64,000 nt of DNA from Istiophorus platypterus (lineage: Eukaryota > Chordata > Actinopteri > Istiophoriformes > Istiophoridae): assembly GCA_016859345.1 (NCBI GenBank), contig CM029115.1, forward strand, positions 14,234,001-14,298,000, in the 5' to 3' direction. The translations under genes and the position numbers were made by a program. The notes below the pieces were generated by a model. That model had not been told where the DNA came from, ran no database searches, and was given only the letters and a program-made list of their open reading frames with translations. Shown here piece after piece: positions 36,901 through 47,477 of the stretch (its first letter is position 1; every line of letters starts with the position of its first letter).

Positions 36901-39818
36901 GGAATGTCGCATGCTTTCATTCCTAAATCGACCGTCATGTCTTTTAATACATAGAATCCAAACAACAACTTAATACGCCATTTTCTGAAACTCTTGTAAT
37001 ATTGAAATCATTGGTTTAAAACAGGCCAAGGAGCACAGTCATCATTAGTTGAGAAACAGATCAAATGCTATTTTATTACCTACATATAAAATGGTATATT
37101 TCAGCACACCTGTAATTTTCACACAGTTAACACAGACTCTGCTGAAACTTTAAGTATCCAATTTACAATACAAACTACAATATTGACCTGTACTGCTCAA
37201 AACTATCTATGTTTTGGTCTCATTGTAGGTGAACTATGAGCTGATTATACAGTTAAAACTTATGTTTCTTTTGGTGCGTGACAGTGCAGTGGTGTCTGGT
37301 TGAAGAATCCCAGTGCTGTGTGTGGGGTTAGAAAATCTCCCAGACCTGTAATCCTGCCCCCACTTGTTCTTATCTTCTGTGTAATCCCCCTGGCTGTCAC
37401 TGCCCACTGTTCCAAGAAAGCTAGAGCCTCAGGTTGAAAACACTCTGTGTGTTTGTGTGTGTAAGTGGTAGGTACGGAAATTCTCACAAATTCTCAACAT
37501 TGCACATTACGTGTCACCTCATGGCATGCAAGGAGATCATTTTACCATAAATCTGTTGGAGCTGAGTCAGAGGCAATATGTTGCCTCTGTATCATCTTTT
37601 TAATCATGAGTAATGAGTGCAAGCTGGAAAAGAGAAAGTTGGGGCTATTTCTTTTAAGTATGTGGTATTATTATAAATATAAATGAGTCTTTGTCTCCTC
37701 CCTTCATTCATCAGGAACAAGGAGACAATGTTGCCATTGTCAAGACGTCTGTCTGGAGACAGTGACTCTTCTACAGCTTCATCTAAGGGAGGTGGAGGAG
37801 GAGGAGGAGGAGGAGGAGGAGGAGGAGGAGGAGGGGGACGGTACTCTCTTGGTGGTGCTTCACGGCGCTCTGGTGAAGAGGTGGTCCTGCTTGTCAATCG
37901 CAAGGAGGGGAAGCATGTCATTGAGAGGCCTGGGGCGGGAAATAAGACGCCATCCCTGCGTCCCTCACTGCCCCGTGCACGCAGTCAATCTCGGGAACGT
38001 GCTGCACTTGCTCCAATACTCAAACCCAACCCACCACAGGGATCCTCTGATGGAACACGTACGTCTCGCACGGAGAGGGGCCGCTCCCTTGGAAACGAGG
38101 GCCCGAGGAGGCTCCACGCCTCGCGTTCCCACAGCCAGAGTAAGTTATCTAGCCGTACTCGGTCCAGTGATGCCAGCCCGGGTCCCGCTCCCTGCTACAG
38201 AGACCCTCAGCCCCTACCTTTAGACAGACGAGAGGACCCTCGGGCCAAACAAGTGCCCCCATCCTCTCCCAGAGTAGGTGGTGGGTTCTCCAAGAGGCAG
38301 TCATCCTCATGCTCTAACTCACCTGCCAAAGGGGTCCAGAACAACAACAGCTGCCCCAACAAGAAGACTGTAACTACTCCTAGACCTCCTGCCCCTCGCT
38401 CGCCCTCCCTAGGAAAAGGCAGACTGCTGCCACCAGTAACCTCAGGAGGTCGCCGTTCACCACACTCATCTCCACGCAACTCTCACCATCACGCCCCTCG
38501 CTCCCCTCGGCTATCACAGGGCCCTCGCTCTGCTGGCCGTGGCCACTACAGGAACTGCTCTGGCCTGGAGCACCAGGAGCCTGAGGAGGAAGGACTAGGC
38601 TTTGGCTTCCAGATGCTGCCAACACTTGATCCCCAGAGGGAGCAGGACCTGTATCGCAGCTTTGAGGCTGAGTTCCTGGCCAATACACAGCAGGCGAGAG
38701 GAGTGGTTAGCAAAGCCCCGAGAGGAGCAACCCTGCACGGAGCTAGGACACATTCGGTGCCAACAGTCACTGATCCCAATGTCACTGACTCTGCCTATTC
38801 CTCCTCTAACTCCTCCACTTCTTCCCTGAATGTGGGGGCTAAGATAGGAACTCTGCCTGATCTCAGGGAATCCAAGAGAACTAATGCCCGTCATTTCCCA
38901 CTCGAAGACCCCTTAAATTTACTGTATGGACACAATTTTGGAGGACCACACAACTTTGGTCAACGTGAGCCTGAACACTGGGGGGAGCGTGGAGGGGGTC
39001 TCAAGAAACTCCCAGCAATCTCTAGTTCCATAGAAGAGAGGGAATTCCCATCTTCCCTGCCTGGCCTTGGGGACACAGAGTCAGAGAGTTTAATGAATCA
39101 GGTCCCTTCACAACCTGCTTTCCACTGTAGGAATATGAATGGAGACCATGGAGGTTGTCCTCCTGCAGTGGGGCTGACAGGTCAGACGGGTCAGCTTTGC
39201 TGGAGCATAGGGCCTGAAGGAGATGTTCCTCTGGAGAATCACCAGCCAAACTTACCATATGACCTGGAAAATGGTGACGGGAGTGATGACCTCCCATGCC
39301 CAGAGGCTTGTCCGTCACCTGTGCCCCTTCCCCCCTCTGAGGACTGCTCTTTCCAGGATTCCTCAAGTGAAAACTCTTCCATGTGCTTCAGCTTGAGTGA
39401 ATCTCGCTCTGAGTCCCCCCCACCATCTTCACCGCTGGCCAATGGGGACACCGATGGAGAACTGCTACAAACTAATAAAGGTCAGAGGAAGGCAGGCAGG
39501 GTTGCCCCTATCTCCAAGCACAAGCTGAAATCCAGAATCAGGCCTCGCACTGACAACAGGCCCGAAAACAGCCCCTCACGTATCCCCACCCCAGTTAGCT
39601 ACAGAGATCTGCAGGCTCACAACACTCTTTCCCCCTGCCACACCCCACCGTTGTCCCCTCAGAGCTCCCATTCTACTGGTCGTCCAGCCACATGCAAGAG
39701 CCTACACCAGGCCTTTGCGGATATGATCCATCCTCAGCCACGTTCCCCCGCCATGGGCAACAAAGATTGCTCCTACCCGGGACAATCTGGAAGCCTGGAC
39801 GCTGAAGCTTGGATGTAG
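19841..39818 (+). CDS. gas2l1: GAS2-like protein 1 (actin-microtubule linker)
   Basis: Coding exons: 19841-20542, 29756-29863, 34381-34477, 35467-35776 and 37715-39818. They sum to 3321 nt, or 1106 residues, clearly longer than human GAS2L1 (681). Residues about 21-152 are a calponin-homology domain that binds actin (for example DLAEWLN and NFIAWCRQELW). Residues about 219-301 are the GAR/GAS2 domain that binds microtubules, split over exons 1-3 and nearly identical to human (RVLCDMRNLDEL, then VREILGRCSCPAQFPMIKV, then [20 protein letters not shown]). The rest is disordered and rich in Ser, Pro and Arg. It carries a 17-residue polyglycine run (431-447) and, near the C-terminus, an SRIP motif (1027-1030) of the SxIP type used to bind EB1 at microtubule plus ends. 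Family members cross-link actin and microtubules and act at centrosomes. The position between ewsr1 and ap1b1 matches human GAS2L1 and argues against GAS2L2 or GAS2L3. Confidence 0.95.
20567..20603. repeat. (AAAT)n microsatellite
   Basis: About nine AAAT units just inside gas2l1 intron 1, starting 25 bp after the donor site. Confidence 0.9.
22740..22794. repeat. (CA)n microsatellite
   Basis: About 27 uninterrupted CA units in gas2l1 intron 1. Confidence 0.95.
25631..26114. mobile_element. MITE-like element with perfect 17-bp terminal inverted repeats
   Basis: The left end AGAGTTAGATGAGAAGA (25631-25647) and the right end TCTTCTCATCTAACTCT (26098-26114) are exact reverse complements. Inside, the left arm has GTTTAGCTTAGCTTAGCATA and the right arm has GGTTAGCTATTTCCCC and TAACCTAAGCTAATCC, giving further inverted similarity. 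The element is about 484 bp and has no open reading frame of note, so it is non-autonomous. It resembles, from memory, a very abundant dispersed repeat in percomorph fish; the family name was not verified. It is inserted in gas2l1 intron 1. Confidence 0.85.
27863..27935. repeat. (GT)n microsatellite
   Basis: About 70 bp of GT repeats ending in GAGT units, in gas2l1 intron 1. Confidence 0.95.
28481..28567. repeat. 47-bp tandem duplication
   Basis: The segment GGCTAAAAATAAAGGCTGAA (from 28487) is repeated from 28534 with one substitution, and the similarity continues through 'agacagcaaagca'. The period is 47 bp with just under two copies. It lies in gas2l1 intron 1 and is non-coding. Confidence 0.85.
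29864..34380 (+). other. Intron 2 of gas2l1 (4.5 kb)
   Basis: AT-rich intron between the second and third GAR-domain exons. I see no gene, no long simple repeat and no transposon with clear ends in it. Confidence 0.65.
34478..35466 (+). other. Intron 3 of gas2l1
   Basis: About 1 kb of unremarkable intronic sequence between the end of the GAR domain and the first exon of the disordered tail. Nothing further seen. Confidence 0.7.
35777..37714 (+). other. Intron 4 of gas2l1
   Basis: About 1.9 kb intron before the large last exon. No gene, RNA or well-defined repeat was recognised. Confidence 0.7.
37788..37838 (+). repeat. (GGA)n coding microsatellite: 17-Gly tract in gas2l1
   Basis: Seventeen successive glycine codons, 15 of them GGA with one GGT and one GGG, sit near the start of the last gas2l1 exon (residues 431-447). 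Eleven GGA codons in a row (plus flanking ones) make this a trinucleotide microsatellite inside coding sequence, so its length may vary between individuals without shifting frame. Confidence 0.95.
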
Positions 39819-42660
39819 CAAAAAAACTGATGGGTATGGCACACGGGGTTGTTGTCATGAACTTTGACTACTGTGTAAAAAACAAACTTAAGACTGGGCT
39901 AAAGACTGTTTTCATTGCATGTCAAACTCTTTCTTTTTCACTTAGTTTCTGCCCGGAATAACTACAGGGGGTTCACATTGCTTTTATTTTGCACTCAAGC
40001 CAAATTATTTATTACCAAAGGAATGGTCTTTAATACTACTTTTACTGTCTTTTTAATGTATGCATGGGGAGGCTTTTGCCAGTCAGGAGGGTTTTTGGGT
40101 TCTTTTTGCAAGACACTTGTGAAATTCTAATGGTTGATACAGAGAGAGAGAGAGAAAGAGAAAATATGTGTTGCCATGTGCCCCACTGAAGGGTATGGTA
40201 AAGTGCCAGAGATTTAAAGCTGCAACTCCATAAAAAGTGGAAACACTACACCTTTAGTCAGATCGATTAGCTCCCTCCTTTGGTTTGTCATTGATCTCCG
40301 CTTGCCTTTATAGTCAAAGTACTGGTATGATGATGACTGTGATATTTTCAGTCTCTCCACATTAGTGGTCTTCATGTATGCCTCAGTATACTCATATTTA
40401 CAATATACTAAAAGATAACATAGACAAAGGTACCCCCATCATTCTTGTGACTTTATGAACACTACATGCACTACCAATCTCTGTACAGTTGTCTGATGGT
40501 ATTATTAATCTATGATGTCAGCTTTTCACAATCAGTTAATGAAGTTTCGGTAGATCATGTGTTTTTAATATGTTTAAATGTGTTAGAGGTTTCATTGGTC
40601 AAGTTTAATGCAGTAAAACATTTTAAGTTCTACTTTTAAGTGGATTGAGTGTAAAGATTCAAGGAGCAGTTAAGGTTTTATTACTTTTTGTCATTGTCAC
40701 TGAAACACATATGTGGAGTTCTTCCTCTGACCAAACTGTAGTCTGGAATACCATGCTGAGTATATATGTGCAGAAGTCAAATGCTGAGGATGAATGTGTA
40801 AATACCTGTTGATGTGCTCACCAAGAGATGTGAGTATTTTGTATATAAAAAAGGCAATGAATATACAGTTTAATGTACATATTCACTGTATTAAGTTCTA
40901 TGCGGCCTTAGCTATGCAATATTGGTGTTGGAAATGCCTTGACAATTCCCTTTGCCTTAAAATGTATTCACAGGTTAGTTTTTGAATGTTTTTGCTCAGC
41001 ATCACTAAGACCTATTCGGTTACACTACATTGCCATCATTAACTGTTTTTGATGATAGAAATTGGAGACTTTGAGTGTGAATGTGGGAAAAAAGAGAGGA
41101 TCATTGCCATTTTTTAAAAATTATAAACTATACTTGATTTAGGTGTACAATTCATGATGAAGATATATTATTTATTGCCTCTGAAACCTACTAGCTGTTT
41201 TGAAACATGAGAAGCCAGGAAACCCACTTAGCGGATTGATTTCAGACATGACAAAATGCATGGTGACATCTAGTGGCTAAAGACAGACATGTTTCTTCCA
41301 CAGTAAAAAGAGAAACTGTTTTCTTGACATAGTAACACCTCCTTTTGTACATTTAGAAAGACATGTTCTGGGGCTGATTAGAGCCAATAGAGCCAATAAC
41401 AAGGGATTGATAAGTTGGAGTCTGATGAATGAAGAATGATTTTGACTTGAGTGACTGTATGTGTGCATCAGTGCATGAATAATAGATACTGTAGCCGGGA
41501 ATCAAGGTTGTCTTGTTAAGCTCTTCCAAAGCTGTCATCGGTAAGAGAGGTCAGAGTCCAACTACAGTACTTCAGTGTTTGGTATTTAACTGGTGTGGAC
41601 TTTGTAAAATATAACTGAAAGTGGAAAAGTAGGAAATGTAATGTCAGTGCCCTGAAGCAGCTCCATAACCTCAAACAAAAACATCTTGTTGTTAATTGAG
41701 AGAAATTGGTTGCCATTTGATTTTGAAGTTTTTCAGAGGTTAGAAATTTCTGATAAGAATTGAGAAAGAAAAAAAACAATTTGTGATAAAATCCTTGCTG
41801 CAGGACACTGACACGGTGAATGGGGTAAAAATAGAGGATGTGCATATCTTGGTGTACATACAATATGACAATATGTACAGAGTTGGAGTGAAGAAAGAAT
41901 TGATGTTGGTCTAATTTATTTAAAGAATGAAGTGTCAGTGGACCCAAAAAACATCTGTGTAAATCCAAATGAGTTGGGGCATTTTTTAAATTTCTTTTTT
42001 AATTTTTCAATTTTCTCAACAAGAAATCATCCTTCGAAATGTTGCCAGTTAAAAAACTACTGTCAAAAAAATCCATTAGACAGACTGAAAATATTTGGGC
42101 TGTTTTGTAGTATTCAGAGATACAGTAATTTGATTAATGCCGACTCCTTGTTGCTACAAATGAAGACGTATCAGTATTTTCTAGAGCTATATTGATCCAA
42201 TGTGTAGCTGGTTATCAGTTTCATCTTTACAAACAGATATTTACATGTATTCTATTTGTTTTAAAATCTAAATTTGTTTGACTAATTTGAGGATCATCTG
42301 GTTTTTAAAATCCACCAGTTATGTGAACCGTGACTTCATGCAAACCCATTGCATTCGGTAATCAATGACAAAAACAGTGGTTACCCTTAAATACTACGCT
42401 GTTTTTCCTGCATAATTTTGTTGATTTCATAAAACACTTTTTTGTCTCTGTCCCCAGCCAGTGAAATCTGAATGTTTATGATCAGACATTTTCTTGTTTG
42501 CGGATGTAATTTTCACTTAAACTTCAGTTAAATGTACAGATTGCTTGACATTGTTGAATTCATACATATGAAATAGCAATACTGCAATATTTCACTGTTT
42601 TTTTGAAGTTGAAAATGCTGTTGAGTTGTTCTTGTAATAAATATTTTCCTCTTAAGTCTT
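39819..42660 (+). other. Probable gas2l1 3' UTR with poly(A) signal
   Basis: The 2.8 kb after the gas2l1 stop codon has no coding content. It is AT-rich with many TTTA/ATTT stretches and ends at an AATAAA (42636-42641) followed by a T-rich tail. A single long 3' UTR is the simplest reading. Where the transcript really ends is not provable from sequence. Confidence 0.5.
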
Positions 42661-43089
42661 CTTGACTTAGCTCTGATCAATATTTCATGTTGGGCTTTGG
42701 TCACAGCACTGTTGAGAATGGATTTGGGGGTAGCCCTGCATCACCGGTTCAAGAAAAGCCAAAATGTGAACTTTGATAATGACAATATTATATTTCATGC
42801 TTAATGTGATTTACTAGCTTTTTGTATGGGAAAAACCAAATTTCCTTGTTATATAAGATCTAAGATACTGTGTGTAATCATCCAATTTGTGCAGTATGCT
42901 GATATCTGATGAAGTCTTTGTGCAGGTTTTGCTGTCCTAAGTTCTGACTATGTTCAAAAATGCAACAAAACTGCATTAGCAATCAAACTGCTCGCATACA
43001 GCGAGATTTTCAGAGGATGGAGTGAATCTCACATGTGAACGATTTATTATATTTTCAACCCTTGTAAGTCAGTCTCTTTGATAATTTCT

Positions 43090-43860
43090 GTCTTTTTAAA
43101 CTTCACAAAAATACTGGCAGATCTTTACAAGGAGAACTTTTCAAAAATTTATTCAAACAAGCAACTGCAGAGATGGTCTCATATCCCCTTATCATTAGCT
43201 TGTGCAACTGATATAATTAAAGTGACCATCCTTCCGCAATTTCTATCCTTATATCAATGTATTCCATTATACTTCAAGAAATAATTATTATTGGAGTTCA
43301 TTTGGGATAAACACACACACACACACACACACACACACTCAGAATTAGGCAGGAACTCTTACAGAGACCCAAATCAGCTTGTGGAATGGAGTTGCCAAAT
43401 TTTCAGCTTTTTTACTAGGCGAATTATATAAGGATGAGATCCTACTGGCCACAAAAAGAACCTCCATTATGGCTACACAGAAAGGGCACGTTTCTCCTTC
43501 TCTTCTCTTTCAGTTTTCCTATTTTCAGCTCTACCCACTATAAAACCTGAATCATTAGATAATCCAGTACTTTCTATTCAACACAATTTTTGTTTCAGCT
43601 GGTTCTCTCCATAGCTCTCTCATAGAAAATTCCTCTTTTTGCACCCTCATTTAACATACACAACAACAATATTTGATGATTGGTTTGGAAAAAGAATTAA
43701 TAGCTTGAAAGATATATTTATTGATAAGGTATTTCCATCACTTGAGTAGGCACAAAAATTTGACATACCTTTGTCACATTTCAAAATATATTTGCAATTG
43801 TGAATTGAGCAAAATACTCCATCATCAAGGTTGTTACATAGAATTATAAAGCCTGTAAGA
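43090..43860 (+). mobile_element. Decayed L1-like LINE fragment (ORF2 C-terminal part)
   Basis: Translated pieces line up with the C-terminal part of L1-type reverse transcriptase proteins. First comes LQRWSHIPLSLACATDIIKV continuing into ILPQFLSLYQCIP (about 43165-43280), then EFIWDK. After a CA microsatellite, in another frame, comes LRIRQELLQRPKSACGMELP followed by NFQLFY (about 43338-43415). Further on come weaker traces such as W-F-G-K-R-I-N-S-L-K-D-I-F and H-F-K-I-Y-L-Q. Frameshifts, in-frame stops and the microsatellite show it is dead. Neither the 5' part nor an intact 3' end is visible. Confidence 0.8.
43310..43338. repeat. (CA)n microsatellite inside the LINE fragment
   Basis: Fourteen CA units interrupt the reverse-transcriptase-like reading frame and shift it. 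Confidence 0.95.
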
Positions 43861-43874
43861 TAATATACCTTTTG

Positions 43875-43877
<3 letters not shown>

Positions 43878-43941
<64 letters not shown>
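43878..43941. repeat. (AT)n microsatellite
   Basis: About 32 AT units directly downstream of the LINE remnant. The Tyr-Ile repeat reading frames on the minus strand are products of this tract. Confidence 0.95.
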
Positions 43942-43946
<5 letters not shown>

Positions 43947-44599
43947 TTTGAATAATAAGTTTCCCATATGTAAAATCTATATTGAATATGCTTTTGACAA
44001 AATATATGGCTAAAATAAAATAATAGACCACTAAAAACAACAAATATTCATAGTTTATTCTATGCCTTTTAACCTAATTATTGTTACTGCATTTTATCTG
44101 TATGGGTGTGTAAGTGTGTAGAGGTTTGTATATACTGTTTGTACACTATATTTGTACAAAAAGACCCAGCCCTCTCTTGGAGTATGAGCATATGCTTCCC
44201 TTCAAAATTCTTGAGTGTGTGGAAGGTAATGCGATTTTTGCAACTAAACCATTTACTTAGCCAGTTCATTCAATAAAATAACACAAAATAACACAGCAGT
44301 CTAATACAACAGCCCTACAATAAATATCCCCTTTGTAAAGGTTAAAGGTTTCACTTTTTGTTGAGACTGCTTTAGAACTCCTCTAATTTTAACACAGTGC
44401 AAAGTGATACACAATGCACGGACAAAACAATAGAAAAAGTATAATACAGTTCATTTGAAGGATTTTGACCGAATTCTGTATAAACGTAAGGTCAATGAAC
44501 GAGTATCAGTCACATCACCGCCGCATTTACAGAACAACTAACAGCTTCTGTGCAAAGATCGGACGCTTGTTCCATTAAAAAAAAATAAATAAAGTTAGA

Positions 44600-45120
44600 C
44601 TTTATATTTTGCATCGTGTCGTTTCTCCTGCTGTCGTCCGACGAGCGGCACGTCCCGACAACCCGCCGACGGTTCCCCCACCGACCCGCCTCGGCCGCCG
44701 GCGCCGCCTTCGGCCCGTCTCTCGACGAGAACCGACGCCGCTCCGCTCGGCGGAAAGACGGAAGTAAAACGGGTGGGAGGGGACGAAGGCCACCCCAGCT
44801 CCGGCTCCGGCTCCAGCTCCAGCTCCAGCTACGCCTGTCACGGTAAGGTGTCTGCGGAGGGTTTTCCTCACCGAGAAAAAAACCCCGTTGTTGCGGCGGG
44901 TCTAATTTTAACCCCCAGAAGGTACGTTAATTCGTCGGCGGGGGGGAGGTTTAAACCGGGCCGACAGATTAAGAGCTTAACTATCCCGGCGAAGGCTTCC
45001 TTAAGCCTCTGCTCAGAAGGTCATGCCTCAGCTGCGCTAGCTGACACTGACAGGCAGCCTGCGGCACGCAGCTAGCACCTAGCGCCCGTTTCATTCATCT
45101 GACGCTTAGCTACCGCGAAA
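44600..45120 (+). promoter_or_regulatory. CpG island, promoter and untranslated exon 1 of ap1b1
   Basis: G+C and CpG content rise sharply here between AT-rich flanks. A CTCCGG/CTCCAG hexamer run (about 44798-44832) precedes CACG|GTAAGG, a strong donor with the boundary after 44842, which I read as the end of a non-coding first exon. The matching acceptor is the TAG at 47451-47453, so 47454-47477 would be the rest of the 5' UTR before the ATG. No TATA box is evident. The transcription start is not defined. Confidence 0.6.
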
Positions 45121-47453
45121 CATGCAGGAATGGGCGAATCAGCTATGCGTGAGTAACCGATATAGCAACGTCGTTAGCTGCAGAGCCATCGGCACCGACT
45201 TTACGTTTTCCTTCGCGTGTTTTTTTTTTTTTTTTTTTTTAGGTGTAACCCTGGCTACGCTAACGTTACCGTCGCTGTAGCCCGATGCTAGCGAGCTAGC
45301 GAACGTTTCCTGCACTTTGTGGCGAAGTCGGCGTTTTAAGTTAAAGTCAGACGGCGTGATTAAACCGCACCGTCGGTTTAGAAACCGTAAAGGATCACGC
45401 CATTAGTTAGTGGTCTAAAGGGCTTTTAACGCCCCGAAATGACCCGAAAACGAGCCGTAACCAGCTAGTTACCGTCGGTTGTTGACGAGGCTTAAGTTAG
45501 CTGCCGATTCGGTAGTTAAAGAGAAAGTCGGGGGAAACTTAACTTCTCCTTTTCTTGCATCTCGTACTGTTGCGAAAAGACCTTCGGACAGTGTAGTTAA
45601 AGTCCTAACGTTGTCTGAAAACCCACTTTCAAGCTTCTGAAAACTTTTATTATATTTATGAAAGCAACAAAGAGCGATATTTCTTTTTTTTTGGCTTTAT
45701 ACCACCATCAATACATTTTGTGTGAAAGAAAGAAGCGATACCTCCCTTTTCTGTGTTTTCACAAATACACCGAGGGTTTCGATAAACTGTGTTTTAAACG
45801 TGCTTTTGCTCGTCCTGATAACCAGGTTCAGATTTGACCAGTCTAAGTGTAACGACCTGACCCGTCGGGTCCCTCCTTGCTTTCACGAATAAAACCCAAG
45901 TTTTCCACAAAGTGGGTTTGAAAACAGCGTTAACTACAACGTCTGACCCACTTATACCGAAATAAGATTTGCAAAAAACGCAAAAGTTTACGTTTCCCTT
46001 AACTTTAATGCCCAGTTGGAAGCTAACTTCGGTGTCGTTGTTGTTTCTGGCTACGTCGGTTTAGTTAACGCTTCTTATCCGTTTAACTTGAGTCTGATGT
46101 TTTCAGCTCGACTAATGAGGAAACTGCCACGTTAGCTAAATGCACCGTTATACGGTTCTCGTTCATTTGCAATTGTAAATAACAGCATTTTAACGTTTTT
46201 AAATCACAGCCAGGAACCTAAATTGGGTATTAATTAAGGGTTAATTAATTAATGAAATTATAAGGGAATGATCCTTTTTATTTAGATGCTGTCTGCGTTT
46301 TATTCTCTACAGACAACCGGCAAGGAAATTATTTGCACTATTATATTAAAATATCATAATCGTCATGCGCACCCAGATAAAACTAATGCAGATTAATACA
46401 GCAATCCTGCAATAAATCCTCCCTTCATGAATGTTATAATTTGTTTGCATTTGGATCGTTTCAGGAAAGTGTTCTTTTAGCTTTATGGTATGTTTGTGCA
46501 GCCGTTGAATTGTTTTAAACGCATATGTGTTTCTGTTATTTTGTCCACCTCATCTATGTCAATCAAATAAGAGAAACACAGATCATTATAATGTAATACA
46601 ATTAAACATCACCCCCACAGCTTCCCCCAAAAGGATCACACGGTGGAATCAACACCTCTCCGAAACACTGTCGACATACAAACTGAACATTCATGGAGTA
46701 GGATATATTGTGGGACTGTTGTTCAAGACTACATTTGTTTTAGCTTGGTGAACCCAGTAAACTGGCAACTGAGTGTATAATTTCAACAATATATGATGGA
46801 CCCCAGTAAAAAAAAAAAAAAAGAAACATCACAATTCTCTCCAGTATCAGCGTGTTGCACTGAAACCATCAATATGCACAGTATATTCAGGGCAACACTA
46901 AGTTTTTTTAGAGACATCAACTCTTAAAGGAGTCAAAGGCAACATAAAATGAATTGTAATGATTGTCTGACTGTCTACGCAAGCCACATGAAAGTATAAA
47001 TTAAAGTAGACTTCACATGCAAAAAGTACACTTCAGTCCATAAGACAAAAAAAGTCTCAGTCAAAAATCCAGCTTTTATTTTTCCTGTGGCACGAGAATG
47101 TTACACCATTTATTTCTACTTCTCAAATTTCATAGTAGGAAGTATTATTATATTAATGCGACAATATCTTTTGCAGAGAGGTGCTTGGTCGAGTGAAATT
47201 CAACAACAGGAAATGCCCTAATATGTTGCTCATTAAAAGAGATAGTGCTGACCAAGAAAGAGGAAATATTACTGTCTTTTATTCACAAGAATCCATTGTT
47301 TTCTGTGTTGATAGATCACTGCCATTTGTTCAGGAGAATACAGGAATTCCTTTTATTCCCCTCTGCTTGCACTTCTAGTATTTCCTGTTGCTCCCAAGTT
47401 TCCATTCAGGAAAAGATTTCACAATCCCCTTTTTCACTCTGTGTCTTCGGTAG
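44843..47453 (+). other. Intron 1 (5' UTR intron) of ap1b1
   Basis: This 2.6-kb intron starts CpG-rich, carries a T-run near 45220-45240, and contains a transposon-like fragment (about 46560-46790). No coding exon is supported. Confidence 0.55.
46560..46790. mobile_element. Partial copy of the inverted-repeat element seen at 63657-63960
   Basis: The stretch 46660-46780 matches 63835-63960 in order: 'aaactgaacatt', 'tcatgga/gaag', 'aggatatattg' or 'aggatgtattg', 'ctgttgt', 'gttttagct' or 'gttttatct', and 'taaactggcaactgagtg' or 'taagtgggcaagtgagtg'. A clear left inverted repeat was not found, so the copy looks truncated or diverged. Confidence 0.65.
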
Positions 47454-47477
47454 GAGAATCGACAATTTGGATCCAAG

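Noticed and set aside
37762..38223. Alternative plus-strand frame with a poly-Glu run
   Set aside because: It is the GGA repeat of gas2l1 read as GAG. The real frame continues with conserved gas2l1 splice phase and composition.
43647..44043. Minus-strand frames with Tyr-Ile repeats
   Set aside because: Artefact of the AT microsatellite.
44602..45075. Open frames on both strands in the GC-rich block before ap1b1
   Set aside because: GC-rich sequence has few stops. The block fits a CpG-island promoter with a non-coding exon and donor, and the frames match no family I know.
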